Assembly (NCBI RefSeq): GCF_000217795.1
Contig: NC_015681.1
Span: 1,851,244 to 1,915,243, forward strand
Reading direction: 5' to 3'
Source: Thermodesulfatator indicus DSM 15286
GTDB taxonomy: Bacteria; Desulfobacterota; Thermodesulfobacteria; Thermodesulfobacteriales; Thermodesulfatatoraceae
DNA: 64,000 nucleotides
Numbering within the stretch: the first letter of the stretch is position 1; each line of letters begins with the position of its first letter. Shown here piece by piece: positions 16,667 through 24,537 of this stretch. The position numbers and the translations under genes were made by a program. The notes beneath the pieces were generated by a model. It was not told the origin of the DNA and did no database searches. It worked only from the letters and a program-made list of their open reading frames with translations.

Positions 16667-17847
16667 GAATTTTTATATTCTTTTGTTTTTTTTCTTTGTT
16701 TTTCTTTTCCTATCCAGCTTTTTCTAAAGTAAATAATAAGCTCTGTTTTCAGTGTCATAAGTCTAATAAATATCTTCATAATAAATATATACATAAACCT
16801 ATTATTTCTAAAGGATGTTTGGAGTGTCATTTTCCTCACGCTTCTAAAAATGAAAAGTTATTAAAAAAATCTACTAATAAATTATGTTTTACATGTCATA
16901 AAAAATTAAAAAATGATTTTAAAAGTGACTTATTTCTGCATAAACCATATAAAGAGCAAGCTTGCTTAAGATGTCATATAGCTCATTCATCAAATTATAA
17001 TTTTTTACTTAAAAATGATGTGAAAGATCTTTGCTTTTCTTGTCATAAGAATTTACTTGTTAATAAGCAAAAATTTCTACATAAACCTTATCAGGATGGA
17101 AAATGTTTGTCTTGCCATAATGCTCATGTTGGATATGATGTCAGGCTTCTTAAAAAAGAAAATGGAAATTTATTATGTTATTCTTGCCATAAGAGAAATA
17201 AGAAGTTCTATGATGTCCATCTTGGCAAAAAAGAGATTAATAATTGTTTAGAATGTCATAATCCCCATATGAGTAATAACAAATTTTTGTTGAAAAATTT
17301 TGAACACAAACCTTTCGCCGAAAAAAAATGCAATATATGTCATAATCAAAAGGATAAATCTAATTCTTTATGTTTAAATTGTCATAAAAATATTGATACT
17401 ACTTTTTACTATTTTCATAATCATGCTTTAGGTGGATATCAGAAAAATTCATGTTTGATTTGTCATAGCCCACATCTTGGTAATACAAAAATTCTTCTTA
17501 AGAGTTCTCCTAAAGTATTATGTATTTCTTGCCATATTAATGCTTATGTACAAAAAGAAAATTCACTTTATGTTCATCCTAAAAGAGATAATTGTATTGA
17601 ATGTCATAAAGGACATGGGGCTAATAATCCTTCCATGTTAAAAGGTGATGGCAATCAGGTTTGTTCTAGATGTCATAAAACTCAAGGTAAATTTTCTCAT
17701 CCCGTTGGAGATAAGGTTTTAGATCCCAGAAATGGTCAGCCTATTACTTGTATTACTTGTCATGAACCTATGGGAACTAATTTTAAGTATGAATTAAAAT
17801 TGAGTGGAGAGGCTGCTTTATGTGTAGAATGTCACAAAAATTATTAA
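16663..17847 (+). CDS. Periplasmic or secreted 16-heme doubled-CXXCH cytochrome
   Basis: 394 residues, starting with GTG at 16663 just after GGGGAGG; it overlaps the previous stop by 4 bases. The signal peptide is MRIFIFFCFFSLFFFSYPAFS without a lipobox. I count 16 CXXCH motifs with the alternating pattern of the 26-heme neighbour (HKP...CLECHFPHAS, LLKK...LCFTCHKK). It looks like a shorter, non-anchored paralogue, perhaps the periplasmic partner of the lipoprotein across the barrel. The C-terminal part (PVGDKVLDPRNGQPITCITCHEP) resembles the ends of other doubled-CXXCH proteins. Confidence 0.9.
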   Translation: MRIFIFFCFFSLFFFSYPAFSKVNNKLCFQCHKSNKYLHNKYIHKPIISKGCLECHFPHASKNEKLLKKSTNKLCFTCHKKLKNDFKSDLFLHKPYKEQACLRCHIAHSSNYNFLLKNDVKDLCFSCHKNLLVNKQKFLHKPYQDGKCLSCHNAHVGYDVRLLKKENGNLLCYSCHKRNKKFYDVHLGKKEINNCLECHNPHMSNNKFLLKNFEHKPFAEKKCNICHNQKDKSNSLCLNCHKNIDTTFYYFHNHALGGYQKNSCLICHSPHLGNTKILLKSSPKVLCISCHINAYVQKENSLYVHPKRDNCIECHKGHGANNPSMLKGDGNQVCSRCHKTQGKFSHPVGDKVLDPRNGQPITCITCHEPMGTNFKYELKLSGEAALCVECHKNY

Positions 17848-18719
17848 TAATATTGTGTACATTGTTTTTTATTTCTCTGGTTTTTAAAATAGAAAAAGCT
17901 TTTTCGTATAAATTTCATTATCAATTTTCTCTTTTAAAAGATACTGATAATAGTTCTTTAAAGCAGCCTCTTTCTGTTTTTGTTGATACTAAAGTTAAAA
18001 GAATTTATGTATCTGATGCCGCTAGAAATCGTTTAATTTCTTATGATTTTGCCGGATCTCCTTTAAAAGAGTTTACCGCTGCAGGACAACTAAAGGGCCC
18101 TATCTTTATGGTTAAAGATTCTTCTGGGTGCCTTTGGATTATAGAAAGACCCCTTAATGTCTTAACCTTTGTAGATCTAAAAGCTAAAAAATTTAAGAGA
18201 CGTTTATTAAAATACAAAAATTTTACTCTTTTGCCAGCGCGACTTGCTTTGTGGAGGAATCATCTTTTTGTCTTAGATCAATTCAGCGGATTGATATATC
18301 TGGTCGACACTAATTTGATAGAGGCTAATAAGATTATTGGGCTCCCAAAATTAAAGGATTTTAAAGGTTTTATCGATATAAAAGTTAAAAAAAATAGATT
18401 ATTTGCTCTAGAAAACGGGGGAAAGCGATTGTTTGCCTTTGATTTAAATAAGGGAACTCAGCAAATATTATATTTAAAGGGGGCAAATAGTGTACTCCCT
18501 GTATCCTTTGATATTGATGACCATAATAATATCTATCTTTTAGATAGAGATTTAAAAAAGATACTAGTTTTTTCTTCTAAAGGGATTTTCAGAAAATCCT
18601 TTTTAAAAGAAGGATTTAGAATGGGACAGGTTCGTTATCCTTCTTATTTAGTAATTTCTGGATCAAGGCTTTATATAGTTGATGAAGGGAATGGAAGGAT
18701 AGATATTTGGGGGCTTTAA
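17829..18719 (+). CDS. Secreted NHL-type beta-propeller protein
   Basis: 296 residues from the ATG at 17829 (an in-frame ATG lies at 17820). The hydrophobic LLIILCTLFFISLVFKIEKAFS is a signal peptide. Blade-like repeats include PLSVFVDTKVKRIYVSDAARNRLISYDF, GPIFMVKDSSGCLWIIE, NNIYLLDRDLKKILVFSS and YPSYLVISGSRLYIVDEGNGRIDIWGL in parts. It overlaps the 16-heme gene by 19 bases and directly precedes an OmcS-like cytochrome, the same NHL plus cytochrome pairing as at 4716-6898. Function is unknown; it may help cytochrome assembly or bind the filament. Confidence 0.82.
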   Translation: MSQKLLIILCTLFFISLVFKIEKAFSYKFHYQFSLLKDTDNSSLKQPLSVFVDTKVKRIYVSDAARNRLISYDFAGSPLKEFTAAGQLKGPIFMVKDSSGCLWIIERPLNVLTFVDLKAKKFKRRLLKYKNFTLLPARLALWRNHLFVLDQFSGLIYLVDTNLIEANKIIGLPKLKDFKGFIDIKVKKNRLFALENGGKRLFAFDLNKGTQQILYLKGANSVLPVSFDIDDHNNIYLLDRDLKKILVFSSKGIFRKSFLKEGFRMGQVRYPSYLVISGSRLYIVDEGNGRIDIWGL

Positions 18720-18875
18720 GTGTTAAAGTCTAACTTTTTAAAAAAAGTATTTAGGCTCCGCAAAAGTGAATCGTGTTTTAAGTGTTTTAGAAGCGTTACA
18801 AGAAGATATGACTTACTATCATTTGTTTGCAAATACGGAGGAGAAAACAGGAGTTCAAAAATTATTTTTTATTTT

Positions 18876-19934
18876 ATGTTCTTCATAATAATAATTAACA
18901 TATTTGTTCTCCTTTATCCTTCTTCAGGTCTATCTAAAATAAAAAGTGGTCTTCCTTGTTCTGCTTGTCATACCATGCATTATTCTCAACATGGTGGAAT
19001 TTTAACAAATTGGGGAGAGTCTGGTCCGTATAAGGCGTTAGTAATTAATGATTGTCTTGGCTGTCATACTGGCACTAATGATGGAACTAATTATATACCT
19101 TATGTACTTTCAACCAGTCCTCCGGATTATTCTAATGCTGGGATATCAGGAAATACATTAGCTGGTGGTAATTTTTACTGGGTATCTCAGGGACAAGAGG
19201 ATAGAGGTCATAACGTAAAACCTTTTCCTCCCGATTCTGTTTACGGATATACTCCACCAGGTGGTAGTCCTTTGTCAACTCAGCTTTCCTGCGCAGGGGC
19301 CAACGGATGTCACGGGGATAGAAGTAAGCAGGGAGATTTTGAAGCTATTTTGGGGGCCCACCATGCCGATGATGATATTATTGATGGAAACACTGTAGGA
19401 ACTAGTTATCGTTTTTTGTTAGGAATCAAAGGATATGAAGATCCTAAGTGGGAATATAAGCCCGATGTTTTTTCTCATAACCAGTACAAAGGGGTAGATC
19501 GCATTTCAGAGACAGAAATAGATTCTTCTACTATAAGTTATTTTTGTGCTCAATGTCATGGCGACTTCCATAATGGTTCGGGCCAAATAAGTGCCGATAG
19601 TGGAGGCTTTGGGTCTCCTTGGCTCAGACATCCTACAGATTATGATATGGGGAATACCCCTAGTGATTCAGAATACCGAAACTATCCAGGAGATTATCCC
19701 GGCCCCGGAGCGACTGGTAGTAATCCTTATTCTCTTATAGCTCCAGTAGGTAGTGAAGATGTGTCTTCCCCAAAATCAAACATTTTATTTCAGAAAGACG
19801 CTATAGTTACTTGTATTTCGTGTCATAGGGCTCATGGGACACCTTATAAACATAATTTACGGTGGGATTATTATGGATGGCCACAAACAACATCAATTAA
19901 TGGTTGTAATGCCTGCCATACGGCCAAAAATTAA
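18876..19934 (+). CDS. Secreted multiheme c-type cytochrome, OmcS/OmcE-like, with a CX5CH motif
   Basis: 352 residues from the ATG at 18876, which puts the first heme at the same distance from the N-terminus as in the 6949-8037 paralogue. The frame stays open back to a GTG at 18720, but that extension has no signal-like character. GGAGGAG at 18838-18844 is far from the ATG, so the true start is unsure; a rare ATT at 18861 would be better spaced. Hemes: CSACH(TMH), CLGCH, CAGANGCH (CX5CH), CAQCH(GDFH), CISCH(RAH) and CNACH. It shares GNTLAGGNFYWV, GHNVK, GAHHADD, LRHPTD and AHGTPYKHNLRWDY with the minus-strand paralogues. Confidence 0.85.
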   Translation: MFFIIIINIFVLLYPSSGLSKIKSGLPCSACHTMHYSQHGGILTNWGESGPYKALVINDCLGCHTGTNDGTNYIPYVLSTSPPDYSNAGISGNTLAGGNFYWVSQGQEDRGHNVKPFPPDSVYGYTPPGGSPLSTQLSCAGANGCHGDRSKQGDFEAILGAHHADDDIIDGNTVGTSYRFLLGIKGYEDPKWEYKPDVFSHNQYKGVDRISETEIDSSTISYFCAQCHGDFHNGSGQISADSGGFGSPWLRHPTDYDMGNTPSDSEYRNYPGDYPGPGATGSNPYSLIAPVGSEDVSSPKSNILFQKDAIVTCISCHRAHGTPYKHNLRWDYYGWPQTTSINGCNACHTAKN

Positions 19935-21261
19935 ATTTGGTCTATTGGTTTTAGGCGCAGTTCTTCTGAGTGTTTCACTATGTTGGGCGGGAAAATATCT
20001 GGATTCTGCCCATGGCGATAAAGTATATGGTGTAAAACAAATTGATCTTTCTGATTACGCCATAGGCAACTGTGGTCATTGTCATTGGCAACATGGGTCT
20101 ATAAATGGAAACACTAGGGGGCCTTTTCCTTTTGCTTTATTTGCAACCAACTTTAATATGGCCGCTACTCAGGTACCTTATAATGTTTCTGATAATATAT
20201 GTTTTTTATGTCATAGTAATTCTTCAATTCAAGTAAACGGTATACAAAACTTTGATTATAGTAAAACTTTTGGAGGAGCTTCAAATTCTAATATTTCTTC
20301 TATTTTAGAAAGTTTTAATTTGAAAAACTTATATTCTTCCGCTTCATATCATAATCTTAAAGACATATATAATTTTGCTATTAATCAGCAATGGTCTTTT
20401 TTTAAAGAAAAGTCTAATCCCTGTGTAGCTTGTCATAATCCTCATCTAGCTAAGCGTATTAAAGCTTATCCTTCAAGTCCTGGTTCTTATACGGCGGTAT
20501 CTTTACCTATTGAAAAGAATATTTCTACTAGAAAAGAATCACACTATACTCTTTGGGGAGATGATTTAGATGAGCGAATGTCTAATTTTTATCCTGGACG
20601 TTATCAGGCTCCCTATTATTATGGATCTACAAATACTTACGAGCCAGGTGGAACTAATACGTACGACGGATCAAATCTTCCAGATTATGCTACTTTTTGT
20701 ATCGCCTGTCACAATCAATATAATGAAATTTATAGTACCGAATTAGGTCGTAATCTTCGTAAGATTGACTGGGTTTCAGAAGGTGGTGACAATATATCAA
20801 CTGTTCCATATCCTGATAAACATGGAAAAAACTCAGCCACAGGTAGTGTACATTTAAGAGAGCCATACCAATCTTCCTCTTTGGGTATATCTATAGGTTT
20901 TGTTACTTCTTGTACAGATTGTCACGAGCCTCACGGTTCACCTAATCCTTATCTACTTCGGACTCAAGTAAATGGGGTCTTAATTACCCAGTCTTTAGTA
21001 GGTGATATTGGAAATGAAATAGGTTATTTTTGCCGAGCGTGTCACAAAGATGATGCTACTTTTGGATATACAACCGAAATAAATACATGGGAATATATTC
21101 ACCACGATAGCCCAGACGCTCCTTATCCAGAACATAAGTGTAGTTACTGTCATGGTCCAGGGGGGCCGAGGAAACCACCTATTCCTTGTTTGAATTGTCA
21201 TAAACACGGTTCTAAAGACAATTGGGCACCAATATATAAAACGGGGAGGATATGTTTTTAA
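19909..21261 (+). CDS. Secreted octaheme c-type cytochrome
   Basis: 450 residues from the ATG at 19909, which overlaps the previous gene by 26 bases; the signal peptide is KFGLLVLGAVLLSVSLCWA. Eight CXXCH motifs: CGHCH, CFLCH, CVACH, CIACH, CTDCH, CRACH, CSYCH and CLNCH. The start of the mature part (DSAHGDKVYGV, YAIGNCGHCHWQHGS) is a signature I recall from secreted Geobacter cytochromes (GNCxHCHxQHAS). The spacing is irregular, unlike the doubled-CXXCH proteins. The C-terminus lacks the terminal CxxCH of the filament-like set, so it is more likely a partner or terminal reductase than a filament subunit. Confidence 0.86.
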   Translation: MPAIRPKIKFGLLVLGAVLLSVSLCWAGKYLDSAHGDKVYGVKQIDLSDYAIGNCGHCHWQHGSINGNTRGPFPFALFATNFNMAATQVPYNVSDNICFLCHSNSSIQVNGIQNFDYSKTFGGASNSNISSILESFNLKNLYSSASYHNLKDIYNFAINQQWSFFKEKSNPCVACHNPHLAKRIKAYPSSPGSYTAVSLPIEKNISTRKESHYTLWGDDLDERMSNFYPGRYQAPYYYGSTNTYEPGGTNTYDGSNLPDYATFCIACHNQYNEIYSTELGRNLRKIDWVSEGGDNISTVPYPDKHGKNSATGSVHLREPYQSSSLGISIGFVTSCTDCHEPHGSPNPYLLRTQVNGVLITQSLVGDIGNEIGYFCRACHKDDATFGYTTEINTWEYIHHDSPDAPYPEHKCSYCHGPGGPRKPPIPCLNCHKHGSKDNWAPIYKTGRICF

Positions 21262-22583
21262 GAATTTTTTTAATATTATTATTTGTTTTGTCATTTACTG
21301 TAGTTCCTTGTCATGCTTCCAGGTTAAATTTTTTCTTAAATATAGTTAATCCTACATCTGATAACATAGTTTTAAAAATTAAAAATATTTCAGTTTCTGT
21401 CAACAATGAAACTCATGTTTTACGAGACTTTCCTCAAACAATATCTTCTAGAGTTAATTTTGGACAAACCTTTTTAGGGTGGATTTCTTTTGAAAAAGGA
21501 ATAATTTCTCAAGTAACTCTAGTATTAGATGAAGTATCTATTAATGATAAAGTTTTACCTATAGAAAAAACAAAAATTACTTTGCCAGTAGATTATAAAA
21601 TATCATCCAAGAAAAGTGTCTGTTTTTTTGTTTTATGGGATGTTAAAGCTTCTTTAAAGTCTAAAAAGTTTATACCTATTTTTTCTTTAAATATTCAAAG
21701 AGTTCCGCAAAGAGGTGATAATCTTTATATATCATCTGATGATTCTTCTACTATTTTTGTTGTTCGTACAGATATTAATCGAGTAGTTGGTTCGTTATAT
21801 GTGCCTCCTGAACCTAAATCGTTAGATATTGATAGGATTAATGACCAATTAATAGTTGTTTCTGATAAATTGCGTTTATTAAGTATTATTGATATTTCTA
21901 GTTTTTGTTTAGTTGATAGTTTTGTTTTGCCTATGGTAGATTCACCACAATACTTGTCTTTTGTTTCGCGGAATTTAGTAGTTGTTACTGATCCGGTTAC
22001 AAGCAATATTTTATTGTTAGATATTCCTTCTGGAAATTTATTGGTTTCTAAACGTTTAGGCTATTCTCCTTCTGATATTTTGTTTGACAGTAATCTAAAT
22101 AAAATTTTTGTTTCTTCTCCCAAAGATCAAAGTGTCTATATTCTTTCAAAAAATTTGGATCTTTTAAATAAAATCAAAGTTGGCCAAAGCCCACGAGGAA
22201 TGGCTATTTTAGGAAAAAATTTTTATGTAGCTGATCCGGCCACGGGTATGGTGGATGTTTTTAGGATAGACTCGTGGTCTCATGTAGGCCGTATTCTTAG
22301 TGGTAGAGGAGCCGTTAAAGTTTTTTCATATATAGACCGAATATATGTTAGCAACGAAAAAGAAGGGACAATTTCGGTGATTTTTAGAGATCAGATGGCA
22401 GCCTCAAAAAAGATTAGAGTAGGGAAGCAGCCTTTTGACATGATAGCCTCCTCTAAAAGGGGATGGTTATATGTGGCTCTTAGAGGTGAAAAGGCCATAG
22501 GAGTAATAGATCTTAATTCTTTAAAGTTAATTGGCAAAATTTCTCTAGGCTGTAAACCATTTGATCTAATTTTGTCTGAATAA
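21252..22583 (+). CDS. Secreted YVTN-type beta-propeller protein
   Basis: 443 residues with signal peptide FLRIFLILLFVLSFTVVPCHA. Residues about 25-160 form an all-beta domain. A seven-bladed propeller of the YVTN / surface-layer type follows: GDNLYISSDDSSTIFVV, LYVPPEPKSLDIDRINDQLIVVS, GYSPSDILFDSNLNKIFVSS, GQSPRGMAILGKNFYVAD, VGKQPFDMIASSKRGWLYVALRG and ISLGCKPFDLILSE in parts. It overlaps the octaheme gene by 10 bases. No catalytic motif was seen; a surface or assembly role is likely. Confidence 0.84.
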   Translation: MFLRIFLILLFVLSFTVVPCHASRLNFFLNIVNPTSDNIVLKIKNISVSVNNETHVLRDFPQTISSRVNFGQTFLGWISFEKGIISQVTLVLDEVSINDKVLPIEKTKITLPVDYKISSKKSVCFFVLWDVKASLKSKKFIPIFSLNIQRVPQRGDNLYISSDDSSTIFVVRTDINRVVGSLYVPPEPKSLDIDRINDQLIVVSDKLRLLSIIDISSFCLVDSFVLPMVDSPQYLSFVSRNLVVVTDPVTSNILLLDIPSGNLLVSKRLGYSPSDILFDSNLNKIFVSSPKDQSVYILSKNLDLLNKIKVGQSPRGMAILGKNFYVADPATGMVDVFRIDSWSHVGRILSGRGAVKVFSYIDRIYVSNEKEGTISVIFRDQMAASKKIRVGKQPFDMIASSKRGWLYVALRGEKAIGVIDLNSLKLIGKISLGCKPFDLILSE

Positions 22584-22603
22584 CATATAAAAACGGGTTA
22601 TAT

Positions 22604-23662
22604 ATGAAACTAGATACGCGATATTTTTTTATATTTTTGCCTTTTTTGCTAATAATTTTTTTTGTGAATGATTTGTGGGCAAAGTCTTGTAAGGAATGTC
22701 ATCCTGATAATAAAATTGTTTCTCCTGGTGCTAGCTTTTTTCATCAACCTTTTCTTAAACATGATTGTAATGTATGCCATGGAGGAGAAGAAGTTTCCTC
22801 TAATGAGAAGAGTTTATCGAAAGCAGTTAAATGGGATAATAAACATGTATTTAGAGGAGGAAAAGCATATATTTTGCTTCCTACGACTGTAAAATCATAT
22901 GATATTGCTTTTGAAGCTCCGTCTTTAGATTTTCAGAAGATTCTTTCTTATTCAAATGCTAGTGCCTTACCTGAAGATATTGAGCCTGTAATAGAGAAAG
23001 TTTCGTTATGTAATTGGGAAAAATATCCTTGGACTGAGGCCGGAATTTGTGTTAAAACTAGCATCCCTTGTCGAGTAAGAATTGTTTGTAATGGTGTTTC
23101 CGGTTCTACTTCTGATGAAAATTATTATACATATCAAATAGTTCCATTAGCGCATGCCAAAATAAATGATTTTTACAGTTGTAAAATAGAAGCACAAACT
23201 TATGATGGACAAATTGCCGCTAAAAATTTTAAATTTAAAGCCGTAGAAGTTTCTAAAGCGAAAGATTCTTTTGCTAAAACGGTGGCTGTAAATATTTATC
23301 GTTCGCCTTTAGATGAGCCTATATTAGAAATTCAAGCGGACGGGCAACTTACGTGGCGGATTGGATTGCTTCCAAAATCAAATATAAAGATATCTAATAA
23401 GCCTAAGGATCATCCTTTAATAAAGTCAATCTCTTGGACTTCTACAAATGCTTGTTATAATTGTCATAGCAAAAATAAATTAGGAGTGATTCATCCTGTC
23501 GGTGTACCTCTAAATTATAAGATGGCTCAAAGGAATAAAGATTTACCTTTATTTAATGGTGTAATTTCTTGTGCAACATGTCATTATCCACATGCCTCTT
23601 CTAATTCTTACTTTTTACGAAAAACAGGTAAAAATTTGTGTTTGTCTTGTCACAATAAATAA
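22604..23662 (+). CDS. Secreted pentaheme c-type cytochrome with a central beta domain
   Basis: 352 residues with signal peptide FFIFLPFLLIIFFVNDLWA. Two hemes are near the N-terminus (CKECHPD, CNVCHGG) and three near the C-terminus (CYNCH, CATCHYPH, CLSCHNK). Residues about 90-260 have no heme motif and look like a beta-sandwich with cysteines. The end (GVISCATCHYPHAS...LRKTGKNLCLSCHNK) is a standard doubled-CXXCH terminus. It lies 20 bases after the propeller gene and 12 before the HAMP gene. It could pass electrons between the inner membrane and the larger cytochromes. Confidence 0.84.
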   Translation: MKLDTRYFFIFLPFLLIIFFVNDLWAKSCKECHPDNKIVSPGASFFHQPFLKHDCNVCHGGEEVSSNEKSLSKAVKWDNKHVFRGGKAYILLPTTVKSYDIAFEAPSLDFQKILSYSNASALPEDIEPVIEKVSLCNWEKYPWTEAGICVKTSIPCRVRIVCNGVSGSTSDENYYTYQIVPLAHAKINDFYSCKIEAQTYDGQIAAKNFKFKAVEVSKAKDSFAKTVAVNIYRSPLDEPILEIQADGQLTWRIGLLPKSNIKISNKPKDHPLIKSISWTSTNACYNCHSKNKLGVIHPVGVPLNYKMAQRNKDLPLFNGVISCATCHYPHASSNSYFLRKTGKNLCLSCHNK

Positions 23663-23674
23663 TAAGAGATTAAT

Positions 23675-24202
23675 ATGCATAGACGAAAGAAATTAAATCT
23701 TAAAATCAAGTGGGAACTGCAGAAATGGCTTTTAACAAGGATCTTGTTAGCTATTTTTGTGTCCGTATCTGTTGCTTTGTTAATTTTATATTTTTTTAGC
23801 CATAAAGAAATTGGAGAAAGTTTTTATAAAGCCCATTTTACAATAAAATATGTTAGTGATTTATTGTTGCCTATTATTCTATTATCAGGTGTTATCTGTT
23901 TGGCTATTGGTATATTTTTGGCTATTTTTCTGCCACAAAAGATTGCTGGACCTATTTATAGGGTAGAAGAAGATTTAAAATATATAAGAGTTAATAAGGA
24001 CTTTACTAAAAAAATATCTTTACGTAAAGATGACCAGTTTAAATCTTTAGCTCAGGAAATTAATTTGCTTTTATCAGAAATAAAAAAAGATCTTTTAGCT
24101 ATTGAAAAGAACCTTGAAAAAATAGAAAGAGATAATTCTTTTAATTCTAAATCCCAAAGTTTATCAGCTATAAAAAATATTATTAAACAATATAAATTGT
24201 GA
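23675..24202 (+). CDS. Inner-membrane HAMP-domain protein
   Basis: 175 residues. Two transmembrane segments (about 23-41, ILLAIFVSVSVALLILYFF, and 62-87, LLLPIILLSGVICLAIGIFLAIF) flank a short periplasmic loop with HKEIGESFYKAHFTIKYV. A HAMP-like region follows (KIAGPIYRVEEDLKYIRVNKDFTKKISLRKDDQFKSLAQEIN in parts), then a short coiled coil. There is no kinase or methyl-accepting domain. I recall similar HAMP-only proteins at the ends of multiheme cytochrome operons in Geobacter-like genomes. Last gene of the operon. Signalling or assembly roles are both possible. Confidence 0.78.
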   Translation: MHRRKKLNLKIKWELQKWLLTRILLAIFVSVSVALLILYFFSHKEIGESFYKAHFTIKYVSDLLLPIILLSGVICLAIGIFLAIFLPQKIAGPIYRVEEDLKYIRVNKDFTKKISLRKDDQFKSLAQEINLLLSEIKKDLLAIEKNLEKIERDNSFNSKSQSLSAIKNIIKQYKL

Positions 24203-24253
24203 ATGGAATAGCCGCAATTAGAAACTGAAATTTGTTGCTAGTTTATGCCCGCA

Positions 24254-24379
24254 TTAATAGTTATGACATTTAATACATATCTTCCCCCCAACTACATCTC
24301 CTATCAAAAGGTGATTATAAGCTGAACCATGAGGGTTATGGCAACTATTAATGGGGTCACTAAATAGGCGACAATTGAA
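24254..24379 (-). pseudogene. 3' remnant of a multiheme cytochrome gene
   Basis: On the minus strand an open stretch of about 41 codons ends with SCHNPHGSAYNHLLIGD then GGKICIKCHNY and a stop at 24254-24256. The CxxCH at the extreme end and the CHNPHG motif are typical of doubled-CXXCH cytochrome C-termini. Upstream the frame runs into the dispersed repeat and hits a TGA, and no start or body exists. This is a decayed tail of a once larger cytochrome gene. Confidence 0.7.
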
Positions 24380-24501
24380 TCATTGCGAGCGAAGCGAAGC
24401 AATCCCTGAGACTGCTTCGACCTCTAACGAGGCCTCGCAGTGACAGCGAAGGTTACTTTGCTTTAGCGATTATGTCAGCGGCGATACTTTGTCGTGTAAA
24501 A
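24356..24501. repeat. Dispersed palindromic repeat, copy 3 (long form)
   Basis: Runs from GTCACTAAATAGGCGACAA to TTGTCGTGTAAAA, so the ends carry CGACAA / TTGTCG in inverted order. The core is CATTGCGAGCGAAGCGAAGC with GAGGCCTCGCAGTGACAG. It is almost identical over its full length to the copy at 52 kb, and overlaps the start of the cytochrome remnant. Confidence 0.85.
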
Positions 24502-24503
24502 TA

Positions 24504-24537
24504 TAATTAGTGGCAGGGGAAGCCCTGCCACTAATTA
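24504..24537 (-). terminator. Terminator of nadC-thi4
   Basis: A 15-bp stem (TAATTAGTGGCAGGG with CCCTGCCACTAATTA) and a four-base loop overlap the thi4 stop codon at its end; the minus strand continues with TATATTTTAC, a modest T-rich tail. Confidence 0.8.

Noticed and set aside
18720-18875. N-terminal extension of the third OmcS-like cytochrome from GTG 18720
   Set aside because: The extension has no signal-peptide character and puts the hydrophobic segment 50 residues in; paralogues begin just before that segment.
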